Positions 8,269-16,600 of a DNA stretch of 41,004 nt are shown piece after piece. The DNA comes from Thermodesulfobacteriota bacterium (lineage in GTDB: Bacteria; Desulfobacterota; Dissulfuribacteria; Dissulfuribacterales; QOAL01), in the NCBI GenBank assembly GCA_013154175.1, contig JAADCZ010000017.1, positions 1 through 41,004 on the forward strand, given 5' to 3'. The notes beneath the pieces are model-generated. The model had not been told where the DNA came from and searched no databases. It was given only the letters and a program-made list of their open reading frames with translations. Positions within the stretch are counted from its first letter, which is position 1, and each line of letters starts with the position of its first letter. Both the position numbers and the translations under genes were made by a program.

Positions 8269-9534
8269 TTATTTGAGGTCTTCGAAGGCACCCTTCTTAA
8301 TCTTGACCTTACGTGCCTCTGGATCAGAGTAGTATTCGGCCAAAATTTTCAGAACCTCAGGCCTTGAGAATTCAGGTGGAACCTCGTCGATCTTTCCTTC
8401 ACTCATGAGACGGCGGAACTTAGTACCGGAAACAACAACGCGGTCTTCTTTGTCGTGGGGGCAGGTCTTGAGTGAGGCCATTCCTCCACACTTGTGGCAC
8501 CAGAATGTCCAGTCAATCTTCAGTGGCTGAAGCTCGAGTGCTCCATCCCACAGCTTGTCATAGATTTCCTGGGCCTCAAACAGACCGTAGAAGTCGCCCA
8601 CACCTGCGTGGTCCCTACCGATGATGAGATGAGAACATCCAAAGTTCTGACGGAAGACACCATGGAGCAGTGCTTCCTTAGGTCCACCGTAACGCATCTC
8701 GAGAGGATAAACACCGAGAACGGTCCTCTCCATGTTGTAGTAGTTGTCCAAGAGTGCCTTGTAGCACTTCATTCTCCACTCGCCAGGAATGTCGCCAGGT
8801 TTCAGCTTACCAACGAGAGCGTGGATGAATACACCATCCAAAACTTCCTGAGCAATCTTGGTGAGGTATTCATGGGAGCGGTGGATGGGGTTCCTTGTCT
8901 GGAATGCTGCAACTGTGCTCCAACCCCTATCCTCAAAAATCTTCCTGGAAACTTCTGGATGCATATAGGCTTCGCCGTATTTCTGTACGAAGTCCTTCTC
9001 AGAAAGGGCCTTTATTGGTCCACCAACGTAGTACTTTCCGGAGTTGAGCACCTGCTGTACACCAGGATGCTCTTTCTCAGCTACCTCCCAGAACCTCTCG
9101 GAATCTGGACCAGAACCCTTGAAACAAAGCTCGCACTCCTTCCTCTTGTCAGGCTCCCAAATCTCCTCAATCTTCATGGTTGCCATGAGCTCGCCCGTGT
9201 CACTGTCATGCAGAGCGACCTCATCGCCCTCTTTGATCTCTTTCCTGACATCTTCGTCAACTGCTAGAGTCACAGGCAGAGGCCACATGGTACCGGGGTC
9301 AACCTGGCGGAGCTTCATCTCCTCTACACAACCATCATAGTCGTCCTTACACATAAAACCATTTAGCGGTGTAAAGGCGCCCATGCCGAGCATCAGGATG
9401 TCACCTGACTCCCTAGAAGAAATATTGATTTTCTTCATTGCTTTTGCGCGGCCTACTTCGTCCTCCCTCTCAGCGCCTTTTAAAAGAAGAGGCATAAGCT
9501 TCTTCTGCGAACCATGTGGATTAACTAAAGCCAT
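8269..9534 (-). CDS. sat: ATP sulfurylase (sulfate adenylyltransferase), dissimilatory type
   Basis: Makes APS and pyrophosphate from sulfate and ATP, the activation step before APS reductase; in sulfur oxidation or disproportionation it can run backwards to yield ATP. The 421-residue protein has the nucleotide-binding QTRNPIHRSH at 212-221 and GRDHAG at 306-311. A CHKC...C set (Cys 346, 349, 358) suggests a zinc site, as in other single-domain Sat proteins. There is no APS-kinase domain, as expected for the dissimilatory form. The ATG follows AAAGGAG by 10 bases. First gene of the sat-aprBA-qmoABC cluster, behind a strong promoter. Confidence 0.98.
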   Translation of the reverse strand: MALVNPHGSQKKLMPLLLKGAEREDEVGRAKAMKKINISSRESGDILMLGMGAFTPLNGFMCKDDYDGCVEEMKLRQVDPGTMWPLPVTLAVDEDVRKEIKEGDEVALHDSDTGELMATMKIEEIWEPDKRKECELCFKGSGPDSERFWEVAEKEHPGVQQVLNSGKYYVGGPIKALSEKDFVQKYGEAYMHPEVSRKIFEDRGWSTVAAFQTRNPIHRSHEYLTKIAQEVLDGVFIHALVGKLKPGDIPGEWRMKCYKALLDNYYNMERTVLGVYPLEMRYGGPKEALLHGVFRQNFGCSHLIIGRDHAGVGDFYGLFEAQEIYDKLWDGALELQPLKIDWTFWCHKCGGMASLKTCPHDKEDRVVVSGTKFRRLMSEGKIDEVPPEFSRPEVLKILAEYYSDPEARKVKIKKGAFEDLK

Positions 9535-9593
9535 TTCCCTAATTCTCCTTTCTTAAAGATTTTTTGGATTTTGCCTACTACCCGTGAATTTTA

Positions 9594-9611
9594 AATGAAT
9601 GCTCATTCATT
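9594..9611. promoter_or_regulatory. 18-bp dyad (possible operator) in the sat leader
   Basis: AATGAATG-CT-CATTCATT is a perfect 8-bp inverted repeat with a 2-base centre, 60 bases before sat and about 40 bases downstream of the main -10 box. The shape resembles operators of TetR-type repressors. No regulator gene lies nearby, so binding is inference only. Confidence 0.55.
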
Positions 9612-9651
9612 AAGGTTTGTAATGAATCTCCGCTCAGAAAATGTCAAGGAA

Positions 9652-9680
9652 TTTATATTCCCAAAAGGAAAAAATGTCAA
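9652..9680 (-). promoter_or_regulatory. Strong sigma70-type promoter of sat
   Basis: On the minus strand TTGACA (9675-9680) and TATAAA (9652-9657) are spaced by exactly 17 bases. A second TTGACA begins 33 bases further in (9642-9647), with a poor -10 (CATTAC) that would place a start at the edge of the 9594-9611 dyad. This is the closest match to consensus that I see in the window. Confidence 0.8.
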
Positions 9681-9721
9681 GGGGAATAATTCGTCACAAC
9701 TTTGAAGAACTTGCGATATAA

Positions 9722-9808
9722 TGGTGCCGAAGGGGGGATTCGAACCCCCACGGGCGGTTGCCCACTACCCCCTCAAGATAGCGTGTCTACCAATTCCACC
9801 ACTTCGGC
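9722..9808 (-). tRNA. leuU: tRNA-Leu (anticodon GAG)
   Basis: The minus strand gives an 87-nt class II tRNA with long variable arm and encoded CCA. The acceptor stem is GCCGAAG with CTTCGGC; the anticodon stem CTATC/GGTAG (one wobble pair) surrounds loop TTGAGGG. Anticodon GAG reads CUC/CUU. It lies 8 bases after the secG stop, the same arrangement as secG-leuU in E. coli. Confidence 0.95.
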
Positions 9809-9816
9809 ACTATTAA

Positions 9817-10299
9817 TTAATGTTCTGTTTGGCTTCCACCTGCTGGCGGAGCCGTATTTTGGGCCTGCCCTGCGGCATCTGCGCCAGCGGGCATACTTTC
9901 AGACGGGACTCCCCCTCCCGTCTTGTTCACTGATTGACTATTCAGTTTTTCACCTGCCTGTCCAGAGGTTGCTGGCATTTGCCCACCTGTAGCTCCAGGC
10001 ACAGGCACTGCCTGATCAGGCAGCTTTGGTGCTACAGGCACCTGCTGGACATTTCTCATCACCGACTGACCCCTATTTTGTATGGACAGATAGGTCAGCG
10101 AAAGAGAAGTCAACATAAATATAATGGCGCATACCGTCGTCACCTTGCTGAGCAGAGTTGCCGGGCCAGCACTTCCAAAAATTGCCTCACTGGAACCAAA
10201 GACTGCGCCTACTTCAGCGCCTTTTCCCTGTTGCAGCAGCACAGTGACAACCAATATTATACAAGTAATCACGTGGACTGCTATAAGAAATGCCTGCAT
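9817..10299 (-). CDS. secG: Protein translocase subunit SecG
   Basis: Small membrane subunit of the SecYEG channel. Two hydrophobic segments (about 1-22 and 52-73) flank the conserved QQGKGAEVGAVFGSSEAIFG loop, which is diagnostic. At 160 residues it is longer than typical SecG: from about residue 85 there is a Pro/Gly/Ala/Gln-rich, low-complexity hydrophilic tail. The ATG is preceded by AAGGAAG and lies 16 bases after the tpiA stop. The tRNA-Leu gene follows at once, so the tRNA is probably cut from the secG transcript. Confidence 0.93.
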   Translation of the reverse strand: MQAFLIAVHVITCIILVVTVLLQQGKGAEVGAVFGSSEAIFGSAGPATLLSKVTTVCAIIFMLTSLSLTYLSIQNRGQSVMRNVQQVPVAPKLPDQAVPVPGATGGQMPATSGQAGEKLNSQSVNKTGGGVPSESMPAGADAAGQAQNTAPPAGGSQTEH

Positions 10300-10315
10300 T
10301 AATCTTCCTTATCGG

Positions 10316-11080
10316 TTAGTCGATTTCAAACCTTACTATTTTAGTAAAACTTTCCGGAACCAGTGAAGCGCCTCCTACCAAGGCACCGTCAACATCGTCG
10401 AGGGCCATTATCTGCCCAACATTATCCGGCTTGACCGAGCCACCATACAATATTCTTAAGTTTTGTGCAATATCTTCTCCTGCAAGTTGTGAAATCTCTT
10501 GCCTAACAAGGGCATGGGCCTCCTGAATCTGGTCGGTTGATGCGGTTTTCCCAGTCCCAATGGCCCAAACTGGCTCATAGGCTACGGCTACCATAGAAAA
10601 ATCATCTTTACTGAGCCCTTTCAACCCTTCCTCGACCTGGGACTTCAAAACCTCCGATGTCTTGCCAGACTCGCGCTCATCCAAGGTCTCGCCAATGCAA
10701 TAAATGGGTGACAGGCCATGTCTCACAGCGGACAACACCTTCTTGTTGATGGTCTGGCCATCTTCTTGGAAAATGTGCCTTCTTTCTGAATGTCCTAAAA
10801 TAACCCTTTTCACCCCGACATCCCTGAGCATCAGAGGGGACACCTCCCCTGTATATGCCCCTTGCTCTTCATGAAACATATTTTGGGCACAGGCATCAAC
10901 ATTGGAACCAGCAAGTATTTCAGCCATCTTCATAAGGCACACAAAACTCGGGGCAAGAACGATATCCCTATCGGTCACATCTGAGACCAAAGGCAGGAAC
11001 CTTTGGAGATAATCCTCCATCTCAGATACTGTCTTGTGCATCTTCCAATTTGCCGCCATGAGCGGCCGTCTCTTTGTCAT
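10316..11080 (-). CDS. tpiA: Triosephosphate isomerase
   Basis: Interconverts dihydroxyacetone phosphate and glyceraldehyde 3-phosphate. The 254-residue TIM barrel has the active-site Asn11 and Lys13 in AANWKMH, His97 in GHSERRH, Glu169 in AYEPVWAIGTGKT, and the phosphate-binding YGGSV. It starts 9 bases after the pgk stop with GAGGTG as ribosome site. With pgk and the two gap genes it forms a lower-glycolysis/gluconeogenesis block. Confidence 0.98.
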   Translation of the reverse strand: MTKRRPLMAANWKMHKTVSEMEDYLQRFLPLVSDVTDRDIVLAPSFVCLMKMAEILAGSNVDACAQNMFHEEQGAYTGEVSPLMLRDVGVKRVILGHSERRHIFQEDGQTINKKVLSAVRHGLSPIYCIGETLDERESGKTSEVLKSQVEEGLKGLSKDDFSMVAVAYEPVWAIGTGKTASTDQIQEAHALVRQEISQLAGEDIAQNLRILYGGSVKPDNVGQIMALDDVDGALVGGASLVPESFTKIVRFEID

Positions 11081-11089
11081 GATATCACC

Positions 11090-12283
11090 TCACGACCCTG
11101 CACATTTTTCCAGTGCTACTATGCCGGGCAGCTCCTTTCCCTCAAGCAAGGTCAAAAATGCTCCACCGCCAGTTGAGATATAGGATACATTGTCGCTCTC
11201 GCCGGCAACCTTGACCGCCGCCCCAGTATCCCCGCCACCAACTATGGACAGTGCAGGGCTGGAGCCCACTGCCCTGGCTATAGCTACGGTACCCCTATCA
11301 AAGGGCTCTATTTCAAAGGCACCCATTGGACCATTCCAAACGATGGTCTGGGCCTTTTTTATCTCATCTACGAACATATCCACAGTCTTGGGGCCAATGT
11401 CCAGCACCATCATGTCGTCTGGAATCTTGTCCACTGGCACCTCGTCATAGGGCACGTCGGGGCCAAGCTCTGGCGCCACCACTACGTCCACCGGAAGCAA
11501 AAGGGTAGTGGACGAATTTTCGGCCATTTTCATTATATCCTTGGCCGTTTCCACAAGGTCTGGTTCAACCAAGGATTTGCCAACCGAATACCCCTTGGCC
11601 AGCAAAAAGGTATTGGCCATGGCCCCCCCAATTATCAGGCTGTCCACCTTGGGGAGTATATTTTGTATGGCACCCAATTTACTGGAAACCTTTGCTCCGC
11701 CCAGGATAGCAAGAAGGGGGCGCACAGGATCTGCCATAGCCTTGTGAAAATAGGTTATCTCATTCTTCATGAGAAAACCTGCGCCGCACACCTTTGTCCT
11801 TTCAGGGACTCCCACCACTGATGCATGGGCCCTGTGGGAAACCGCAAAGGCATCATTTACGTAAACCTCACAAAGACTGGCCAGGGCATCGGCAAAGCTT
11901 GGATCATTCTCCGTCTCCCCCTTGTAGAAACGGAGATTTTCAAGCATGAGCACCTCGCCGTCCTGGAGGGCGTTTGCCATCTTTTCTACTTCATAACCAA
12001 TACAATCTGGCGCCATCTCGACCTTTTGTTCCAGAAGCAACCCCAGTCTCTCTGCAACAGGGGCCAGACTGAGTTCTGGCACCCTTTTTCCTTTGGGCCG
12101 CCCTAGATGCGACGCCACAATGAGTCTGGCACCATTTTCGAGTGCATTCCTTATGGTGGGCAGTGCCGCCTTAATTCGGTTGTCATCGGTTATCTCAAGT
12201 TTTTCATTGAGAGGCACATTAAAGTCCACACGTAAAAATACCTTCTTGCCTGCGAGCTCAAGCTCGTCAATAAACCTAATCAT
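11090..12283 (-). CDS. pgk: Phosphoglycerate kinase
   Basis: Transfers phosphate between 1,3-bisphosphoglycerate and ADP. The 397-residue protein shows the N-terminal substrate motif VFLRVDFNVPL, the SHLGRPKG block, LAILGGAKVSSK, and the C-terminal nucleotide site GGGDTGAAV with STGGGAFLTLLEG. It lies 17 bases after the gap-like gene and 9 before tpiA, so it is clearly in one operon with them. Confidence 0.98.
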   Translation of the reverse strand: MIRFIDELELAGKKVFLRVDFNVPLNEKLEITDDNRIKAALPTIRNALENGARLIVASHLGRPKGKRVPELSLAPVAERLGLLLEQKVEMAPDCIGYEVEKMANALQDGEVLMLENLRFYKGETENDPSFADALASLCEVYVNDAFAVSHRAHASVVGVPERTKVCGAGFLMKNEITYFHKAMADPVRPLLAILGGAKVSSKLGAIQNILPKVDSLIIGGAMANTFLLAKGYSVGKSLVEPDLVETAKDIMKMAENSSTTLLLPVDVVVAPELGPDVPYDEVPVDKIPDDMMVLDIGPKTVDMFVDEIKKAQTIVWNGPMGAFEIEPFDRGTVAIARAVGSSPALSIVGGGDTGAAVKVAGESDNVSYISTGGGAFLTLLEGKELPGIVALEKCAGS

Positions 12284-12300
12284 GGCGGCCTCCTTAATAC

Positions 12301-13551
12301 TTAAAGCATAGAGTCTGCAATAGACGTCGTTCTCTCCCCAAGCATGTTGGTATAGCTGCCTAACTCGTTATCATACCAACCGTATATCACGACCTGGGTG
12401 ACAGGAACGCTTATGGTGTCACATATTATCTGGGTTGACTCGTCGAGCCCGCGACATGCCTTTCTAGGATCAATCTGGATGGCTGCCGTCCTGGTATGAG
12501 TCTCAGTACCCTCTATTATCGCTGCTGCAGCAGGCATTCCGATTATATCGGCTGATACGTGCTGGGTGTCTGTGTATATGAGGCGGCCTTTCATGGGCCC
12601 TTCTGCCGCATTCTTGTAGATAGAGTTTATCACATTTCTGTTGATTGGATCTTCAAGGCTTTCATCATGAATGGTCAACACGAGCACTATGAGAGAGCCA
12701 GTGTTTGTTGGAATGCGCACAGATTCGGCAATGAAGCCAATATTTTTCATCTCGGGTATAACCAGAGACAGTGCCTTTGCCGCCCCAGTTGTTGTGAGGA
12801 TGATGTTGTTGAAGATGGAACGATTCTTTCTGAGATCTGTAGCGCCTGCCTTGGGAAGCCTGTCAAGTACCTGCTGACTGCCTGTGGCTGCGTGAACCGT
12901 CACCATGGATGCAGAAAGGATTCGATTGGCGCCAAAATGGTCGAGAATGGGCTTGACCATATAGGAAAGACAGGTCGTCGTACATGAGGCTGCTGAGATA
13001 AGTTTGTGTTTTTCCGGGATATAATCATCTTCATTTATACCCATCACAGTGGTTACAGCATCCTCGGGCATCTCTGCTGCCTTGTCCTTTATCTTAAAGG
13101 GTGCAGACAAGATCACCTTTTCTGCCCCTGCCTCGAGATGCCCCCTCAGACTGCCCCGCGGTTCATCTGGCGGAGCTGTGGGATCCCTGAAGACGCCTGT
13201 AGTATCCACAACCAGCCTGACATCGTGCTCAGCCCATTTGATGCCTCGAGGGTCACGGCTTTCGCGCAATATGGTCACAGGTACCCCATCGACTGTCATA
13301 CGACCTGTTTTTTCATCGAGATTTTCAATTACTCTGGGACACTTGTAACCGTAGAGATAGCTCCCGAGCCTGCCATAGGTGCTATCCATCTCTATTGAAT
13401 GGGCAATGTCAGCAAGCCCTTGACCTACCTGCCGGCCTATGTTGATTACTATTTCGGAAAAATCTTTCTTGCTGACGTGATACCATAAACTAAGCTTTCC
13501 TATTCTCCCAAGTCCATTTATCCCAAGTTTCATAGGGCGGGCTTCAGACAT
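12301..13551 (-). CDS. Divergent, long glyceraldehyde-3-phosphate dehydrogenase paralogue
   Basis: GAPDH family protein of 416 residues, about 80 longer than the classical enzyme upstream (17942-18949). The Rossmann start GINGLGRIGK is clear, and the catalytic Cys190 (ASCTTTC, where most have ASCTTNC) and His220 (VTVHAAT) are present. The aspartate that normally follows in the VND motif and favours NAD is absent; the aligned stretch is IVINIG at 34-39. Insertions occur around residues 96-108 and 122-135 (Pro/Arg-rich). The ATG at 13551 follows GGAGGT by 7 bases. The family is sure; cofactor and direction are open. By analogy to GapB-type enzymes it may prefer NADP, or serve a different direction or condition from the other copy. 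Confidence 0.88.
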   Translation of the reverse strand: MSEARPMKLGINGLGRIGKLSLWYHVSKKDFSEIVINIGRQVGQGLADIAHSIEMDSTYGRLGSYLYGYKCPRVIENLDEKTGRMTVDGVPVTILRESRDPRGIKWAEHDVRLVVDTTGVFRDPTAPPDEPRGSLRGHLEAGAEKVILSAPFKIKDKAAEMPEDAVTTVMGINEDDYIPEKHKLISAASCTTTCLSYMVKPILDHFGANRILSASMVTVHAATGSQQVLDRLPKAGATDLRKNRSIFNNIILTTTGAAKALSLVIPEMKNIGFIAESVRIPTNTGSLIVLVLTIHDESLEDPINRNVINSIYKNAAEGPMKGRLIYTDTQHVSADIIGMPAAAAIIEGTETHTRTAAIQIDPRKACRGLDESTQIICDTISVPVTQVVIYGWYDNELGSYTNMLGERTTSIADSML

Positions 13552-13657
13552 TTAGGGTACCTCCATAGTCGTAATTTTGAATTTGTCTTTTGCCTTTTTT
13601 TAAAAACAAACTCTCTAAAAGTCTATAGTTGATACACATAAACCACTAGATTCTGCC

Positions 13658-16600
13658 TCAGATAATGGAACTGTCCTCTTCCGTCCGTATTTCATGCTTG
13701 CCTGAATAAACAAAGCCTTTTCGCCCGTCAATACTAATATAATCTCCCGAGCGAATTGTGTGGCCATTTATTTCTGCCTTACCATCCAATTCATAAACCT
13801 TTAACTGCTCGCAGCCAACGACACACGTCTTATCCAACCTGAAGGCCACAATTGATGCATGGGATGTCTGCCCTCCCTTTGCCGTAAGAATCCCGTCTGC
13901 AGACGATATCTCTTTAATATCATCAGGAACCGTGTCCGATCGAATAAGAATGAGCTTTGTCTCAGGCTCTTGCTTCCTAATTCTCTCAATCTCCTCCAGG
14001 GTAAAAACGGCCTTGCCACTGAGGGCCCCGCCACTGACTCCAATTCCTCTGCCCAAACAGCTCCGTTCCAGCTCTGCCGTGGGAATGAAGACGGAAACCC
14101 GGGTACGTCTCTTGGTGACCATATCCCTGGTCTGAAGTATATACAGCTGCTCGGGCTTAGGGCCCTCAAAGGTAAACTCTATTTCCTGGGGTGTCCATTT
14201 CTTTTCAGAAATCAAATACTTGACCCATTTGAGAAGAGCGCCGTAAATCTCTGGAAATCTCTTCTCGAGGCTATCTTCCACGCTCAGGCCCAGCTCTTCA
14301 CTCTGCTCCATGGAGATGGGATTCGTTGCAACAAGTCCGCTAACAATATCCTCACCCTGGTTCCCGACTGAATAGTCGCCCCACAGGCTCACCCTGTCTA
14401 GCTTCTTATAAGGATTTGCCGTAAACAGAACCCCAGTTCCCGATTCATTGGAAAGATTTCCATAGGCCATGGCCTGAATTATCACAGCAGTGCCCCAGTG
14501 GTCGGAAATCTCCATAATCTCCCTGTAGGCCCTGGCCTTTTCAGAATTCCAGGAATTGAGCACCAACCTGATGGAAGTAAAAAGCTGTTCAAAAGGATCG
14601 TCTTCTATCACCAGGCCCTTGGCTATCACTGCGTCACGATATGCAAGGGCAAGCTCCTTCATCTGCTCGCCAGTAAACTGCCTCTTTTTTTCCACCTTGT
14701 ATTTTGCCTTATGGGCCTGCATAAGGGCTGTGAAAACCTCCCTTTCGAGCCCAAAGGACATTGCCCACGACTGGACAAACCTTCTGTAATTGTCCCAGGC
14801 AAACCATAGATTTCCATATTTCTTTGCTAGCCCTTCAGCAATCTCGAAGTTCATTCCAACATTGATCACTGTGGACATCATACCAGGCATCGAGATGGCT
14901 GCTCCACTCCTTACCGATAGCAGAAGGGGGTTAGAAGGGTCACCAAAACGCATGCCGGAGCGCTCTTCAATTTCCCGTATGCCCTCTCTGACCTGGCGTT
15001 TAAAGTTTTTGTACGCTCCCTGGAGCTTGTAGAACAGGGAATAATACCTGAAGACCTCTGTGGTTACGATAATCGCCGGCGGCACGGGAATCCCCGCCTG
15101 GGCAAGAAGCAGCAGGTTATAGCCCTTGTTGCCAAGTTGAATGAGGTTGCCTGTAACCTTATCTGGCTGATGAATGGAACAAAGATCCTGCTTCGGGTCG
15201 TAACTGAGAAGCATGTCCAGCTCCCTCGGGCTCAGATACTCCCTCTGGCTCGACAGGGCCTGGTAGAGCCTGGCAACAAAGTTGTCCAGATGCTGAAGGC
15301 CAAAGGTTGAAGAGATCAGCCCCCTTAAAAAGGCCTCTGAGACCTGGTGGACCACCTCTTGAATCGATGCGTCTGGCCTTACGGAATTTTTATATTTTGG
15401 AAGTAGCTTGTCTGGCCAAAGCTGTCTGATAATCTTGTTCAGGTTTTCCTCATGGGGGCTTAGATAATAGACATAGATCATGTCCTTTACGCCCTCGGAA
15501 AGCCCCTTCACAATGTCCAGATATTGGGTGAATGAAAAACGTCTGACCCCAAGGGATTTTTCAAGAAGTGTGAGATAGGTGGCAAATTTTTTGGAATAGA
15601 CTCCATTTAGCTGCACGGCCCGCCAAAGAAGCTTCAGGTGCCTCAAAAGGCTTACAAAGGTGGACCTTGTAATAAAGGGCACCTCAACCTCGGCGATTAG
15701 ACGCTCAAAAAAGAGATTTGCAAGATTTTCCAGGCGGAATGTGAGGCCCAGGGCATCGAACTTTCTTTCATGGTACTTCCCATACATGGACGGGATGTCA
15801 GCGGCGATGTGGCGCTTGTGATAGATGGATTCTTGAACCTCATACCTTTCCTTTGAAAGGATAATGTTTTTGAGCTCCTCTATCTCATCCAGGATGACCT
15901 TTAGTGCCTCCTCGTTGTCGTCTGAATCTATCACCTTGAGCACCTTGTCCATCCCTTCGAAGCCGAGCTTCTTGGCCTCTTCCAGATTGAACCGTATCTC
16001 CTGGACCCCAAGGTTGTACTTCATGTACTCTAGGCGGTACATCTTTATGAGAAGTTCCACCCGTCGCTTCTCATGAGGGGGGACGTCCTCCACCTCGTCT
16101 ATCAGCTGGCGAATCTCCTCCTCTGAGGAACTTAGAAACAGATGCACCTTCTTGGCAAAGGGCTCGAGGCCAAGGCGTGATGCAAGGTGGCGAATTATCT
16201 TGTGAACATGGTCCACATATGGCCCATAGGGGCTTATCTGCTTTAGAATTTCCGGCGGTAGAAAGGGCTCGAGGCCCTCTTTCTGCCTGCTGTACCAGAA
16301 GGAAAATATTGCCTCTATGAAGTCTACTATAAGGTTGTTGCTTTCAACATGACTCTGTTTTCTCAGGAAGTGAATTAGGATGTCTCGGCGCTTTGAAATC
16401 TCATCGAGCTCGGTTGAAACGTCCCGCAGGAGGCCCTCGGCGCCAATCTCGTTGAAATATACAGGGATGGATCTGCAAAACTCCTTTACCAGATTGTAGA
16501 TGGGCTCGATGTCACTGTTTAGGAGCTTTGTGATGTCACGCTGAAAAAGATCCGTATCCTTTATGCATGTTCCCCCAAGCTGCAGATTGATGGTGAGGGC

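Noticed and set aside
8494-9267. Plus-strand open frame of 257 codons
   Set aside because: It is antisense to sat with no family features.
645-9534. Sulfur cluster as a recently acquired metabolic island
   Set aside because: It is flanked by tRNA genes, which raised the idea, but there is no integrase, no att-like repeat, and no visible change of base or codon use.
9702-9992. Plus-strand open frame beginning AEGGIRTPTGG
   Set aside because: It is the antisense of tRNA-Leu and the secG tail, another classic tRNA shadow.
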